Source of the DNA: Natronosalvus halobius
GTDB lineage: Archaea; Halobacteriota; Halobacteria; Halobacteriales; Natrialbaceae
Length of the DNA stretch: 64,000 bases
Direction: 5' to 3'
Assembly (NCBI RefSeq): GCF_024138145.1
Contig: NZ_CP099997.1
Span: forward strand, 2,046,001-2,110,000
Below the pieces are notes generated by a model. That model saw nothing but the letters and a program-made list of their open reading frames with translations. It searched no databases and was not told where the DNA came from. Positions 9,323 through 19,009 of this stretch are shown here, piece after piece; the stretch's first letter is position 1, and every line of letters starts with the position of its first letter. Position numbers and translations under genes: made by a program.

Positions 9323-9486
9323 GGCCGCCCGAGTGCTCACAAACCCCCTCTAACGTCTCGAGGTGAAATCTAGGCTAGATTCGAGTGGCGACGAAAACGA
9401 ACCGAATCGAAATCCAGCAAAATGCTCGACGACCCGAGACGCGTCGAAACGGAACCGTTGAAGGCGCCCGAACCGAACCGACGGGT

Positions 9487-10509
9487 ATGGAACTCACCGG
9501 AACGATTCTTCGGGGAGCGGACCTCGAGCCAGTCGAGGGCCGACTGGTCGTCGGCGACGACGGCAGAATCGAGGCCATCGAGGAGGAAGCAGTCGAGAGC
9601 GACGACGTCGTGCTCCCGGCATTTATCAACGCTCACACGCACATCGGCGACTCCATCGCGAAGGAGGCCGGCGGCGGGCTCACCCTCGAGGAACTCGTCG
9701 CGCCGCCGGACGGCCTCAAACATCGCCTCCTCCGGGACGCAAGTCGCGAGGAACTCGTCTCGGCTGTCCGAACCTCGCTCGAGTACATGGAACGCGGCGG
9801 CACGGCGGCCTGCTTCGACTTTCGGGAGGGCGGCGTCGCAGGCGTGGAGGTGCTTCGCGAGGCCGCCTCGGGCCAGGCGATCGACGCCTACGCGTTCGCC
9901 CGCGGGTCGCTCGAGGCGATGGAGGCGGGCGACGGCTTTGGGGCCAGCGGGGCCAACGACGACACTTTCGGCCACGAGCGCGAGGCGACCCGTGAGGCCG
10001 GCAAGCCCTTCGCCATCCACGCGGGCGAGGCCGACCCCAGCGACCTCCACCCGGCGATGGACCTCGAACCGGAGTTCCTGGTCCACGTCGTCCACCCCGA
10101 GGACGACCACCTCGAACGAATCGCAAGCGAGGAGATTCCCGTCGTGGTCTGTCCGCGCTCGAACATCGTCACCGGGGTCGGCCTCCCGCCCGTCGAGGAG
10201 CTAATCGACCGAACGACGCTCGCGCTGGGCACCGACAACGTGATGCTCAACTCGCCGTCGATGTTCCGGGAGATGGAGTTCCTCGCCAAACTCTCGGACC
10301 TCCCTGCCCGCGACATTCTGCGGATGGCGACGGTCAACGGGGCCTCCCTGCTGGATCTAGAATACGGCTCGCTCGAGGCCGGAAAGGTCGCCCGCGTGCT
10401 AGTGCTCGACGGCGATTCGCCGAACATCGCGGGCGTTCGCGATCCCGTTCGGGCGGTTGTCCGGCGGGCAGGGGTCGCCGACGTGAAGCGAGTCGTCTAC
10501 GCCGAGTGA
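9487..10509 (+). CDS. Amidohydrolase-superfamily protein (cytosine deaminase/chlorohydrolase-like)
   Basis: A 340-aa metal-dependent hydrolase. The HxH metal site is in FINAHTHIGDS, a histidine and the deaminase-type HxGE are in AIHAGEA, another histidine is in HVVHPED, and the catalytic aspartate is in LGTDNVMLN. The C-terminus returns to the small beta-sandwich (ARVLVLDGDSPNIAG). These features suit aminohydrolases such as atrazine chlorohydrolase, guanine deaminase or SAH deaminase relatives. The substrate is not deducible. The start is at ATG 9487, where MELTGTILRGADL begins the conserved beta-sandwich. Confidence 0.9.
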   Translation: MELTGTILRGADLEPVEGRLVVGDDGRIEAIEEEAVESDDVVLPAFINAHTHIGDSIAKEAGGGLTLEELVAPPDGLKHRLLRDASREELVSAVRTSLEYMERGGTAACFDFREGGVAGVEVLREAASGQAIDAYAFARGSLEAMEAGDGFGASGANDDTFGHEREATREAGKPFAIHAGEADPSDLHPAMDLEPEFLVHVVHPEDDHLERIASEEIPVVVCPRSNIVTGVGLPPVEELIDRTTLALGTDNVMLNSPSMFREMEFLAKLSDLPARDILRMATVNGASLLDLEYGSLEAGKVARVLVLDGDSPNIAGVRDPVRAVVRRAGVADVKRVVYAE

Positions 10510-10646
10510 ACGCCGACGGACTCGACCGCGCTCGCGCGAACGTACCGCTCGACGGAGACGTTCAGTACGATAGAATCCGTCTCGAGTGACGAGACGGGAC
10601 AGCGGGGACCAAGCCGCACCTACCGCTGCGGTACGTTACCGGCCAG

Positions 10647-10790
10647 TTATTCGATCGGCATCGCCGTGTTTCGATAGGCGACCCCACACGTGGGGCAGGT
10701 TCCGGGGTTCGTGGTCGCGGTGACCGTGTCCCCGCACTCGAGGCACTCGTAGGTCGATTCGGCCGCTGGGTCGTATGGAGCGTCCTTCAT
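10647..10790 (-). CDS. Rubrerythrin-like zinc-ribbon mini-protein
   Basis: A 47-aa protein with two knuckles, YECLECGD and GTCPTCGVAYRN, forming a rubredoxin-like zinc ribbon. Haloarchaea encode many such microproteins, and most have unknown partners. Its ATG is set by the end of the cysteine-ribbon family length. It lies just downstream (same strand) of the large Bat-type regulator, separated by ~105 nt on the opposite side. Confidence 0.85.
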   Translation of the reverse strand: MKDAPYDPAAESTYECLECGDTVTATTNPGTCPTCGVAYRNTAMPIE

Positions 10791-10896
10791 GGGTAGCCGG
10801 CCACGCGACGGTCGGTGGCCACGTAGTGCAATATTTGCCCGACACCGATGGGCGTAGTGGTTCAGTTCTAAACCCCTCTCAGTCACCCCGGGTTTA

Positions 10897-13830
10897 CTAT
10901 TGAACCCTCGTCGCGTACGAGTCTTCGAACAGGATCGAAAAGAGCGTTCGCTCGACCGCCCTGACGTGGTTCGAGAAGGCCGTCGAAGAGATGCCCAGCG
11001 AGTCGGCGACGGCCGAACCGGTCTGGGCTCGCGGCGTTGCGAAGAATCCGGCGTGATAGGCCGTCCGAACCACCTCGAGCTGGCGGTCAGTGAGCGACTC
11101 CAGGACCGCGGATTCGAGGCGGTCGCCGGTCGTCGGGGGCCCGGTACGTTCTCGGCGCGTCGCGAGCGAGGCCTCGGGATAGGTCGACCGGACAAGGTCG
11201 TCGATCGACGCGGTTTCGACCGGGCTTGGCACGTCCACCGAGAGCGTCGTTCCGTCGGGGTCGGCGGTGAGCCGACGGACGACGCCACCGTGTTCGGCCA
11301 GGCGGGTCGCGAGCGCCAGTTCGGAGAGCGTGAGCCGAACGAGGCCTCCGTCCGCGCTTGCACTCGCACTCGCGCTGACGACGTGTGCGTCCTGGACGCC
11401 GGTCAGGGACGAGGCCCGGTCGACGACCGCCTCGGGCGAGCAGCCGGTGACGGTGACGAACGTCAACACGCCCGATTCCAGGCGCTGGATGCCGCCCTCG
11501 AGGTCGAGCCGGCACTCGAGGATTCGGGCGAGGCGATCGATCGCCGTCCCCGTGTTCTCGACGTCGACCTCGTAGGTGAGTTCGGCCACGCGGCCGCCCA
11601 GCAAGGCGTGGGTTCGTTCGACCGACCCGATCGCCGAGGCGATGGTCTCACCGAGTTCCCGGAGCACTTCCCGCGCGGTCTCGTCGAAGGCGTCGGGTCT
11701 GTCGGCGTAGACCGTCAGCGCTCCGTAGCTGAACTCGTCGTACGCGAGGGGGACGCTGGCGACGGATTGAAACCCGCGGGTCAACGCCGGCGAACGCCAC
11801 TCGCCAGCCCGCAGATCGCTCGCGACGTTCTCGACGACCGTCGGCGACCGGGTCTCGAGCGTGCGCGAGGTTGGCTCCGACTCCGTCGAATCGGCCGCGA
11901 GCGTCTCGAGTGCGTCGAGGTAGCCCTGGCCGTCGCCGGCCCAGGCGCGAGGTGTGACCTCGTCGGTTCGCGGGTCGAGCGACCCGATCCAGGCGAACGC
12001 GAATCGGTCGGCGTCGGTGAGGCGACCGCAGACGGCGTCCTCGATGTCGTCGCGGGTATCCGCTCGAACCAGGTCCCGCCCGATCTCGCGGATAATTTCG
12101 TTGATGCGATCGAGCGCGCTCAGGCGCTGGTTCTGCCGTTTGAGTTCCCGATCTCGTGCCCTGAGCCGCGAGTCCCGTTCGACCCGGTCGAGGGCGGCCT
12201 CGGCGGTCGCCGCCAGCAGGTCCGCGACCTCGATCGTGACGTCGTCGAGCGTAACGGGATCGGCGGTCCCGGCCAGGAAGACGCCGTGGTCGGCGAGCGG
12301 GACGATGACGCCGCTTCGAAGCCCGTCGACGGGCGAATCGGACGGGTCGAGCTCCTCGAAGACGTGCGTGTCCTCCTCGACGAACGCGTTCGCAACCGCG
12401 TCGTCTGCCCCCAGCGGGATCGCCTCGAGTCGGTCGCCGTCGCCGATACCGGCACGGGCTGCCGCTTCGAGCGCGTTCGCCGCCGTGTCGAAGCGATAGA
12501 CCGCCGCCGACGGGAGCGAGAGGACCGCCTCGACGTCGTCGACGACGCGCTGGACGATTTCGGCCTCCGACTCGGCGTACAGGAGAGCGCGAGCCGTCTC
12601 GTGGAGCGACGTGAGCGCGCGTTCGCGCTGCTTGCGCGTGGTCACGTCGCGACAGCTAAACAGCCGACGACCGTCCTGGATCGAGACCTCGCGGACGTTC
12701 ACGAGCAGCGCGTGCTCGTCGCCGTCCCGGTCGGTCGCCGTGCACTCGACGTTCGTGAGGACGCCTCGTTCGGCGAGCGCCGCTTCGTCGTAGAAGTCTC
12801 CCAGCAGGGCGTCGATGGTTCCCAGTTCGTGGATTTCCGCGGCGGTGTAGCCGAAGATGAAGTGGACGTTCGGGCAGACGTAGGTGAAGCGCCCCTCCTC
12901 GTCGGTGAGCAACACCGTGTCGGTCATGTGCGCGAGCGTCACCCGGTGGAGTTCCTCCGAGCGTCGGAGTTCGCGAATCGTTTCGACGCGTTCGGTGACG
13001 TCGCGACCGAGGACCACCACCCCCTGGTCGCCCGACTCGATAGGGTGAAACGAGAGCGCGAGCGTTCGTTCCTCGTCGTTCGGAAGCGTTCGTTTCTCAG
13101 CGTTCGGACGCGAGAGCGCCACCTCTCGCTCCGCGTACGCGCCCGACCGGGCGGCCTCGAGCCCCGACTCGAGCGGGCTGACCGCCTCGAGCGCCCAGTA
13201 GCGGCGATCAACGAACGATCGGCCGGTCGGATCGGGGCCCGTCTCGAGGCCCTCGCGGACGGCCGGGTTGGTCTCGGCAATAGTGCCGTCGGCCTCGAGC
13301 ACCCAGAGGTACGGTCCGACGTCCAGCACGTCACCGTGGTCGCCGCTCACCGGGACATCGGCGACAGCGTCGAACTGGCGGGCCCGCCGACGAGCGTCGG
13401 ACGCTGACCGTCGCTCCCCGGTTTCGTCTCGGTCCTCGAGGACCGTGTCGAGCACCTCCTGGAGGAGCGACTCCCGGTCGTCGAACGGCACGTAGCCGTT
13501 CGCGCCCGCCGCGAGATGCTGGCTGGCGAGGCGTTCATCGCCGTCGACCGGAACGCTCACCACCGGACGGGACGGCCAGCGCGCTCGCACGCGCTCGAGG
13601 AACGACCGGCTGTCATCCGACGACGTCATCGCGTCGACGATGACGACCATCGGCGTGCCGCCATCCCAGGTCGCGAGCGGCTCGTCCGAATCGGCCGTCG
13701 AAACCGCCACAGGCTCGAGTTTCGGGACCGTCGCCTCGAGGGTCGCGCGCACCGCCTCGATCCAGTCCGGGGCGCCGATCAGCAACGCCGTGTTCGGTGC
13801 GGGTTCGTCGATGCCGGTACCGCGTTCCAT
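10897..13830 (-). CDS. Bat-type multidomain regulator (receiver-like, PAS, GAF, HTH_10)
   Basis: A 977-aa cytoplasmic regulator. Residues ~15-135 look like a receiver-type domain. Two PAS domains follow (~165-300 and ~300-430; the second has FTYVCPNVHFIFGYTAAEI), then two GAF domains (~440-570 and ~600-745). After these comes the haloarchaeal Bat-associated domain, and at the extreme C-terminus is an HTH_10 DNA-binding domain (ESLTDRQLEVVRTAYHAGFF and DSLGISSTAFSNHVRAVE). Proteins of this layout are relatives of bacterio-opsin activator and sense small ligands, redox state or light. The start at 13830 (MERGTG) is preferred because upstream codons lack similarity. No obvious target gene is adjacent. 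Confidence 0.92.
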   Translation of the reverse strand: MERGTGIDEPAPNTALLIGAPDWIEAVRATLEATVPKLEPVAVSTADSDEPLATWDGGTPMVVIVDAMTSSDDSRSFLERVRARWPSRPVVSVPVDGDERLASQHLAAGANGYVPFDDRESLLQEVLDTVLEDRDETGERRSASDARRRARQFDAVADVPVSGDHGDVLDVGPYLWVLEADGTIAETNPAVREGLETGPDPTGRSFVDRRYWALEAVSPLESGLEAARSGAYAEREVALSRPNAEKRTLPNDEERTLALSFHPIESGDQGVVVLGRDVTERVETIRELRRSEELHRVTLAHMTDTVLLTDEEGRFTYVCPNVHFIFGYTAAEIHELGTIDALLGDFYDEAALAERGVLTNVECTATDRDGDEHALLVNVREVSIQDGRRLFSCRDVTTRKQRERALTSLHETARALLYAESEAEIVQRVVDDVEAVLSLPSAAVYRFDTAANALEAAARAGIGDGDRLEAIPLGADDAVANAFVEEDTHVFEELDPSDSPVDGLRSGVIVPLADHGVFLAGTADPVTLDDVTIEVADLLAATAEAALDRVERDSRLRARDRELKRQNQRLSALDRINEIIREIGRDLVRADTRDDIEDAVCGRLTDADRFAFAWIGSLDPRTDEVTPRAWAGDGQGYLDALETLAADSTESEPTSRTLETRSPTVVENVASDLRAGEWRSPALTRGFQSVASVPLAYDEFSYGALTVYADRPDAFDETAREVLRELGETIASAIGSVERTHALLGGRVAELTYEVDVENTGTAIDRLARILECRLDLEGGIQRLESGVLTFVTVTGCSPEAVVDRASSLTGVQDAHVVSASASASADGGLVRLTLSELALATRLAEHGGVVRRLTADPDGTTLSVDVPSPVETASIDDLVRSTYPEASLATRRERTGPPTTGDRLESAVLESLTDRQLEVVRTAYHAGFFATPRAQTGSAVADSLGISSTAFSNHVRAVERTLFSILFEDSYATRVQ

Positions 13831-13902
13831 CGGTGGCCCTTCTCGTCGAGTCACTATAGTAGTCCGCGTGACGGTCGTTCCTGGAGGCGCCTCGAGGGCA
13901 GG

Positions 13903-13908
13903 TTTTAT
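13903..13908 (+). promoter_or_regulatory. TATA box of the 13933 gene
   Basis: TTTTAT is centred about 27 nt before ATG 13933, the spacing of a leaderless haloarchaeal transcript. Confidence 0.55.
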
Positions 13909-13932
13909 CGCCCGCGACCTCGCCGTCTCCGT

Positions 13933-14871
13933 ATGGGTATGGACACCGACATCGGAGCCGTCCGCGAGGTCGACGCCGGCGACTGCGCCGACCTCTACTT
14001 CGTCGATACCGGTATGTACGACACGAGCGAGTACGGCGCGGCGTACATCCTCGACGCCGAACGTCCCGCCGTCGTCGAGACGGGCATCGGGACCAAACAC
14101 GAACGCATCCTGGAGGCACTCGACACCATCGGAATCGATCGATCGGACCTCGAAGCCGTCGTCGTCACCCACATCCACTTGGACCACGCCGGCGGCGCCG
14201 GCTTCCTCGCCGAGGCCTGCCCGAACGCCGACGTCTACGCCCACCACGTCGGCGCCCCCCACCTGATCGATCCCGAGCGCCTCGTCGCCGGGACGAAAGC
14301 TGCCGTCGGCGACCAGTGGGAGTTCTACGTCGACCCCGAGCCCGTCCCCGAAGAACAGGTGGTTGAATTCGAAGACGGCGACGTCATCGACCTCGGGAAC
14401 TACTCGCTGATCGCCCACGACGCGCCAGGCCACGCGCCCCATCAGGCCATCTTCGAGGTCCCCGAGATGGACGCCGTCTTCACCGGCGACGCCGCCGGCA
14501 TCTGGGTCCCCTCGCTCGAGACGATCCGCGAGACATCCCCGCCCGCACAGTTCGATCTCGAGGGCTGCCTGGACGACCTCGAGACGATCCGCGAGATCGA
14601 TCCGTCGGTCCTCCTCTACACCCACTTCGGCCCGCGCGAGGTCGACAACCTGGGGGCCGCCCTGGAAACGTACGGCGACGTCCTGGAGTCGTGGGTCGGT
14701 CGTGTGGAACGAACGCGAGCGGAACTCGAAGACGACGAGGCCGTGGTCGACGCACTCGCTACGGAGGCCGACGAGCGATTCGTCGACGTCTGGGGCGAGC
14801 GAAAGACGCATGCCGAGACCGCGATGAACGCCCGGGGCGTGCTGGGCTATCTCGACTGGACGGACACGTGA
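13933..14871 (+). CDS. Metallo-beta-lactamase-fold hydrolase
   Basis: A 312-aa MBL-fold protein. The metal ligands are in VVTHIHLDHAGG (HxHxDH), HDAPGHAPHQ, FTGDAAG and THFGPRE. This set matches glyoxalase-II-like hydrolases. The N-terminus (MGMDTDIGAVREVDAGDCAD) is set by ATG 13933, 27 nt downstream of a TATA box. It is divergent from the Bat-type regulator with a 102-nt shared intergenic region, so the regulator could control it; this is inference from position only. Confidence 0.92.
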   Translation: MGMDTDIGAVREVDAGDCADLYFVDTGMYDTSEYGAAYILDAERPAVVETGIGTKHERILEALDTIGIDRSDLEAVVVTHIHLDHAGGAGFLAEACPNADVYAHHVGAPHLIDPERLVAGTKAAVGDQWEFYVDPEPVPEEQVVEFEDGDVIDLGNYSLIAHDAPGHAPHQAIFEVPEMDAVFTGDAAGIWVPSLETIRETSPPAQFDLEGCLDDLETIREIDPSVLLYTHFGPREVDNLGAALETYGDVLESWVGRVERTRAELEDDEAVVDALATEADERFVDVWGERKTHAETAMNARGVLGYLDWTDT

Positions 14872-14919
14872 GGTCGCCTCGGAGAACGGTTCCGGCGACA
14901 ACGACTCAGGCGACTCTCG

Positions 14920-15840
14920 CTAGCTCGAATCCGACTCCGCCTCGGTGATCGCACTCGAAACGTCGTCGTGGGAGGCTGCCCGGCTCGATTCGGCGTCCTT
15001 GTCCGACGACCTGGACGACGAGGACGACGAGGACGACGAGGACGAGGCGGGCTGTGAGGGCGGATCTGGCGTCGTCGATTCGTCGGATTTGGCGTCTTCG
15101 TCCGACGCGTCCTCCGGGACGCTGGGCGGTTCGATGCCGGCGAGATCCGCGGCGAGCCGGCAATAAGCGACCGCAGCCGGGCTCTCCGGGTCGTGTACGA
15201 CGAGGGGCGTTCCCGCGTACACGCTCTCGCGAACGAGCGGATCGTCCGGAATCGTCCCGAGGAGCGCCACGTCGAGTCGGTCGGCGATCTCTTCGTAGGA
15301 GACGTCGCCAGCCGGGCGCGTCCGGGTGACGATCAGCCCGGCCGTCGAGCCGCCCGCTCGTTCGGTCAACTCGATGGTCTTTTTGACGTCGTGAACCGAG
15401 GCCGGCTCCGGAGTGGAGACGAGAAAGACAGCGTCGGCGAGGCCGAGCGGGAGGACGGTCTCGTGGCTTACGCCGGCACCGACGTCGAGCAGGACGTACT
15501 CGAATTGGTCGCGAAGCGTCTCGACGACCTCGCGAAGACCTTTTGGGCTCGTTTCGGCGTAGTCGTCGAGCCCCGTCCCGCTCGGGATCGCGACGATGTT
15601 CTCGGCGAGGTTGTACGTAGCGTCTTCGATCGACGCGTCGGACGCCAGCACGTCGTGGAGCGTCGTCGATTCGGGGGTCAGGCTCACGAACCCGGCCAGG
15701 TTCGCCATGCCGAGGTCGACGTCGACGATGGCGACGCGTTTGCCCGCCTGGGCGAGGGCCGTCCCGAGATTCACCGTCGTCGTCGTCTTCCCGACACCGC
15801 CTTTGCCACTCGCGATGGCGTATACCGTCTCCTGGGACAT
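14920..15840 (-). CDS. MinD/ParA-family ATPase with a poly-serine acidic tail
   Basis: A 306-aa protein. The deviant Walker A is ASGKGGVGKTTTT at residues 10-22, switch I follows at IVDVDLGMANL and the switch II/Walker B region at YVLLDVGAGVS. Haloarchaea carry several MinD paralogues that place motility and surface structures rather than the division ring. The unusual part is the C-terminus after residue ~235: it becomes acidic/serine-rich with a run of 12 serines, and lacks an evident amphipathic membrane-targeting helix. It may be polymorphic because the coding DNA there is repetitive. Confidence 0.92.
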   Translation of the reverse strand: MSQETVYAIASGKGGVGKTTTTVNLGTALAQAGKRVAIVDVDLGMANLAGFVSLTPESTTLHDVLASDASIEDATYNLAENIVAIPSGTGLDDYAETSPKGLREVVETLRDQFEYVLLDVGAGVSHETVLPLGLADAVFLVSTPEPASVHDVKKTIELTERAGGSTAGLIVTRTRPAGDVSYEEIADRLDVALLGTIPDDPLVRESVYAGTPLVVHDPESPAAVAYCRLAADLAGIEPPSVPEDASDEDAKSDESTTPDPPSQPASSSSSSSSSSSRSSDKDAESSRAASHDDVSSAITEAESDSS

Positions 15841-15946
15841 ACTCGATTACTAGCTGGACAGTGTAGCGGGAGAACCTTAAATCGTGAGCACACCGCCTCG
15901 AGTCGTGTCAGTGCAACTGAGTACGAGTTCCCTGTTGCGCTCGACG

Positions 15947-16050
15947 CAGGAAGCGGGAAGCGGGAAGCAGGAAGCAGTAGTCGAGAACGCGAGACGATTC
16001 GCAGGGAGCGAGCGTCGAAGGGATGCGAGCGTCGAAGGGATGCGAGCGTC
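15947..16050. repeat. Two short tandem repeats between minD-like and HTH genes
   Basis: Around 15947-15977 a GGAAGC unit recurs about four times. From 16008 the 17-bp unit GCGAGCGTCGAAGGGAT is repeated twice perfectly (16008-16024 and 16025-16041), with a partial third copy that runs into the stop codon of the HTH gene at 16049. Nothing else is visible in the 208-bp gap between the two genes. Confidence 0.85.
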
Positions 16051-17389
16051 AATCGAGTTCGGTCGGATCGATTTCGGGTAGCGTAATGAGGTTCTCTCGA
16101 CCGATGCGGAGTTTCTCGATCTCGTCGTCGTCGTCCATCTTCGAGAGCAACTGAGAGACCTTGGCGTTCGACCAGCCGGTTTCCTTGACGATCGACGCCT
16201 GTTTCATCCGACCGCCGTTGCCCCGCAGGAGTCGGAGCACCCGCTCTTCGTCGCTGAGCAGGTCGGGATCGATCCCGCCCCCGTCGTCGGGTTCCTCGAC
16301 GGGGTCGTCCGGTGGGACAGTGACGGGCGGGGCATTCGAGTCTCGCACGTCCGGTTCGTCGTCCTCGAACCGGTCGCGAACGGGGGCCGGGAGCCAGGCG
16401 AGAGTCGCACCCGAACCCGAACCCGAACCCGAACCCGAACCCGAACTCGAGCGCTGAGTCACGAGGTAACCCCCGACGACAGCGACAGTGAGCAACGCGA
16501 GAGCAGCACCGCCGAGGAGGACGCTCGTCGAGGCCCACGATTCCGGGTCCTCGGGTGGCGGCGTCTCGCCGCCGGTCCCGCCGGGCCCGTCGCTGCTGCC
16601 ACCAGATGATTCTCCTCGCAACAACACGAATTCACGTTTGTCGTCGCCGTCCTCGACGAACTCGACCGGACCGTCCCAGACGAGTGCGCCATCGTCCCGT
16701 CTCGAGAAATCATCGGGAAACGAATGGAACCCGTAGTTAGACGGGATCTCCACGACGAGTTGCTGGTCGGCGTTCAGCGCCGGGAACCAGGAGCCGTCCC
16801 CGTCCGGCGTCTCGAACGCGTCACCGACGTGGACCTCACTCTCCTCGGTCGTCGCGAACGACTCCCACGTGAACGAGTAGGCGACGACCCCGACGCGATC
16901 GGTCGACTGCTCTCCCATCGGACCGGTTCGGTTCACCTCCTCGATTCGCGGCTCGTCGTACCCGGCATCCACGAGTGCCATCTCGCGGCCGGTCGCCTCC
17001 GAGGCCGCGTCCACGTACTGCTCGTACGTCGATACGTCGTAGCCGGCGTCGCGCTCGCCGTTGGCGACCGAGGCTGCGTACGACTGGAACGCCTCCTCGT
17101 CCTCGGCGTCCTCGAGGAGGAATCGACTCTCGATCGTCCACCGGGCGTCGCCGCTGTCCGTGACGTTGATCTGAATTACCTGTTTCGGGTCCGCTGGCTG
17201 GAGCTGACCGCCATCGCCGTCGCCGTCGCTGTCGTCGTCCTGGAGGACGAGTGGCGACTGCTCGAGCGTCGGTTGCTCGGGAGCCGAGTGGTCGGAGGGG
17301 GAGGGCGCGGTCGCGGCCACGACGCCGACACTGACGGCGGCTACGAGGAGGACCGTGAGGGCAACGACACTCGCGCGGGGAAACCGCAT
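16049..17389 (-). CDS. Membrane-anchored winged-helix regulator with exported N-terminal domain
   Basis: A 446-aa protein. An N-terminal signal sequence (ASVVALTVLLVAAVSVGVVA) is followed by an extracellular domain of ~220 residues, a transmembrane helix near residue 290 (LLGGAALALLTVAVVGGYLV), a flexible GSGSGSGSGSG linker, and a cytoplasmic wHTH near the C-terminus (RVLRLLRGNGGRMKQASIVK, GWSNAKVSQLLSKM). This is the haloarchaeal family in which a membrane sensor carries its own DNA-binding domain. The linker is encoded by a CCCGAA tandem repeat near 16410-16446. The start is ATG 17389, giving a clean signal peptide. It is divergent from an exported coiled-coil gene, a likely functional partner. 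Confidence 0.88.
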   Translation of the reverse strand: MRFPRASVVALTVLLVAAVSVGVVAATAPSPSDHSAPEQPTLEQSPLVLQDDDSDGDGDGGQLQPADPKQVIQINVTDSGDARWTIESRFLLEDAEDEEAFQSYAASVANGERDAGYDVSTYEQYVDAASEATGREMALVDAGYDEPRIEEVNRTGPMGEQSTDRVGVVAYSFTWESFATTEESEVHVGDAFETPDGDGSWFPALNADQQLVVEIPSNYGFHSFPDDFSRRDDGALVWDGPVEFVEDGDDKREFVLLRGESSGGSSDGPGGTGGETPPPEDPESWASTSVLLGGAALALLTVAVVGGYLVTQRSSSGSGSGSGSGSGATLAWLPAPVRDRFEDDEPDVRDSNAPPVTVPPDDPVEEPDDGGGIDPDLLSDEERVLRLLRGNGGRMKQASIVKETGWSNAKVSQLLSKMDDDDEIEKLRIGRENLITLPEIDPTELD

Positions 17390-17571
17390 ACGTCTCAACG
17401 GGTATCTCCCAGGGCAAAAAACCCTTTCCATCCCCAATAAAACGTTATTCCCGCTTCTAAACCGTCTCCGACGCTCTCGAGGCGTTTCGTAACGTGGTTT
17501 TACCTGTCGCTATGGCAGACCGATTCGGAGACGGGCGGGTTTTTGTACCAGGGGTTCTATAGCAGTGGCTA

Positions 17572-18792
17572 ATGACCAAGGCGTCCCCCGCCCTCCTGGC
17601 GTTGTTACTGGTCTGTGCGCTTCCGGCGGTGACGCTGGTCGCTGCCGCCCCCGGGTCGTCGACCGGAGCCGAGCCGCAATCGACGGTCCTGACGACGCCG
17701 CACGACTCGACCGGCCCCTTCCTCGAACTCGAGAACACGGCGAATCGACTCACCGTGCCCGAGGAGAGTAAGCGCACGTATACCTCGCCAACGCGCGATT
17801 TCGGAACGGCTGTCGCGTCGGCCGACGACGAGGTTCGCGCCGACGCCGACCACTTCGCGTTCGAGCAAGCGTTCGATGAGACGACCGATTCGAACGAACG
17901 CGCCGACCTGATCGACGCCTCGCGCGACAGGATGGAAACGCGCGTGCAGGCCCTCGAGGAACGCGAACGACAGGCCGTCCAGGCGTACGCGAACGGCACC
18001 ATCACCGAACAGGAGTTCACGCAAATGGTGTTGCGCAACTACAACGAGGCGAACGAACTGGAACGGCAGTACCGCGACCTCTACGAGTACGTCGACCGGG
18101 TTCCTGGATACAGACGCAGTCGAATCAACCCTACGGCGGGAGCCATCGCAACCCACCAGAGCCAGGCGCGCGCCGTAATCGCCGCCGCCTCGACGGCGGA
18201 CCGATCGCCGATGGTGACCGTCGAGACGAGCGCCGAAGGGTATCGGCTCTCGCTGGTTTCGGGAGGCCAGTTTTACCAGGAGGTGACCCGACTCGATCTT
18301 CGTGACCGAAACGGCGAGTCCCAGTTCGGCTCGTTCTCCGAGGCAGAGAGCCATGCGGCCGAACGCTACCCGTGGGCGCTGGACAACGCGAACTCCTACC
18401 AGTTCTCCGCGACGGCCAGCCCTCACCTCTACCTGACCGAAATCTCCCACCCCCACGGCGAACTGTACAGCTACATCGACGGGGCGACCGAAGCCGTCAC
18501 CCGCGAGCACCAGTCGCTCGTCGTCTCTCGACTCCCGATCGAACACCAGAACACCTGGGAACGAGACACCGTCGCGATCACCCTGAACCGAACCCCCGGA
18601 GACGGTCCCGCGGAGGTCCGCGTGACCGACCTCGAGACCGGCGAACCGGTCGAAGCGATCATCCGCCTCGACGGCGTCGCCGTCGGGGAAACGGGCGACG
18701 ACGGACACCTCTGGCTCGCGACGCCAGCGGGCGACTACGAGATCGAAGTGGAGACGGCAGACGAGACGGTGACGATTGCGCCGTCCACCTGA
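17572..18792 (+). CDS. Exported coiled-coil protein of unknown function
   Basis: A 406-aa secreted protein. It has an N-terminal signal peptide (LLALLLVCALPAVTLVAAA) and a helical region at residues ~90-190 rich in heptad-like E/R patterns (MQTRVQALEER type, then YNEANELERQYRDLYEYVD). A mixed domain follows, and then a C-terminal beta-sandwich resembling a carboxypeptidase-regulatory domain (AIIRLDGVAVGETGDDGHLW). There is no C-terminal membrane anchor. It is paired head-to-head with the membrane-anchored wHTH regulator, an arrangement I have seen in haloarchaea. I do not recognise a defined function. Confidence 0.85.
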   Translation: MTKASPALLALLLVCALPAVTLVAAAPGSSTGAEPQSTVLTTPHDSTGPFLELENTANRLTVPEESKRTYTSPTRDFGTAVASADDEVRADADHFAFEQAFDETTDSNERADLIDASRDRMETRVQALEERERQAVQAYANGTITEQEFTQMVLRNYNEANELERQYRDLYEYVDRVPGYRRSRINPTAGAIATHQSQARAVIAAASTADRSPMVTVETSAEGYRLSLVSGGQFYQEVTRLDLRDRNGESQFGSFSEAESHAAERYPWALDNANSYQFSATASPHLYLTEISHPHGELYSYIDGATEAVTREHQSLVVSRLPIEHQNTWERDTVAITLNRTPGDGPAEVRVTDLETGEPVEAIIRLDGVAVGETGDDGHLWLATPAGDYEIEVETADETVTIAPST

Positions 18793-18978
18793 CACCCCGT
18801 CGCGACAGCCTTTCGTCGATCCAATACCTCGAAAAACCGTCCGACAGCCCGTCGTTCGTCCAGGACTCCGAGAAAATCCATCTCACAGCAGGCTAGTACC
18901 ACCGGGAGTCGGCGCGAGCGACACCCCACAACTCGCCGCTTCGCCGTACCGATCTCTCCTGGAACAGTCGTCCGTCCA

Positions 18979-18985
18979 TTTATAT
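18979..18985 (+). promoter_or_regulatory. TATA box of the pilin gene
   Basis: TTTATAT lies 28 nt upstream of the GTG at 19010. This supports a leaderless transcript and decides the GTG as start, because no ATG in frame is nearby. Confidence 0.65.
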
Positions 18986-19009
18986 CCAATAGCGCGGCCA
19001 GGATGGCCC

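Noticed and set aside
13516-13932. N-terminal extension of the 13933 metallo-beta-lactamase gene
   Set aside because: Arginine-rich sequence without similarity, overlapping the regulator start; the TATA box supports ATG 13933.
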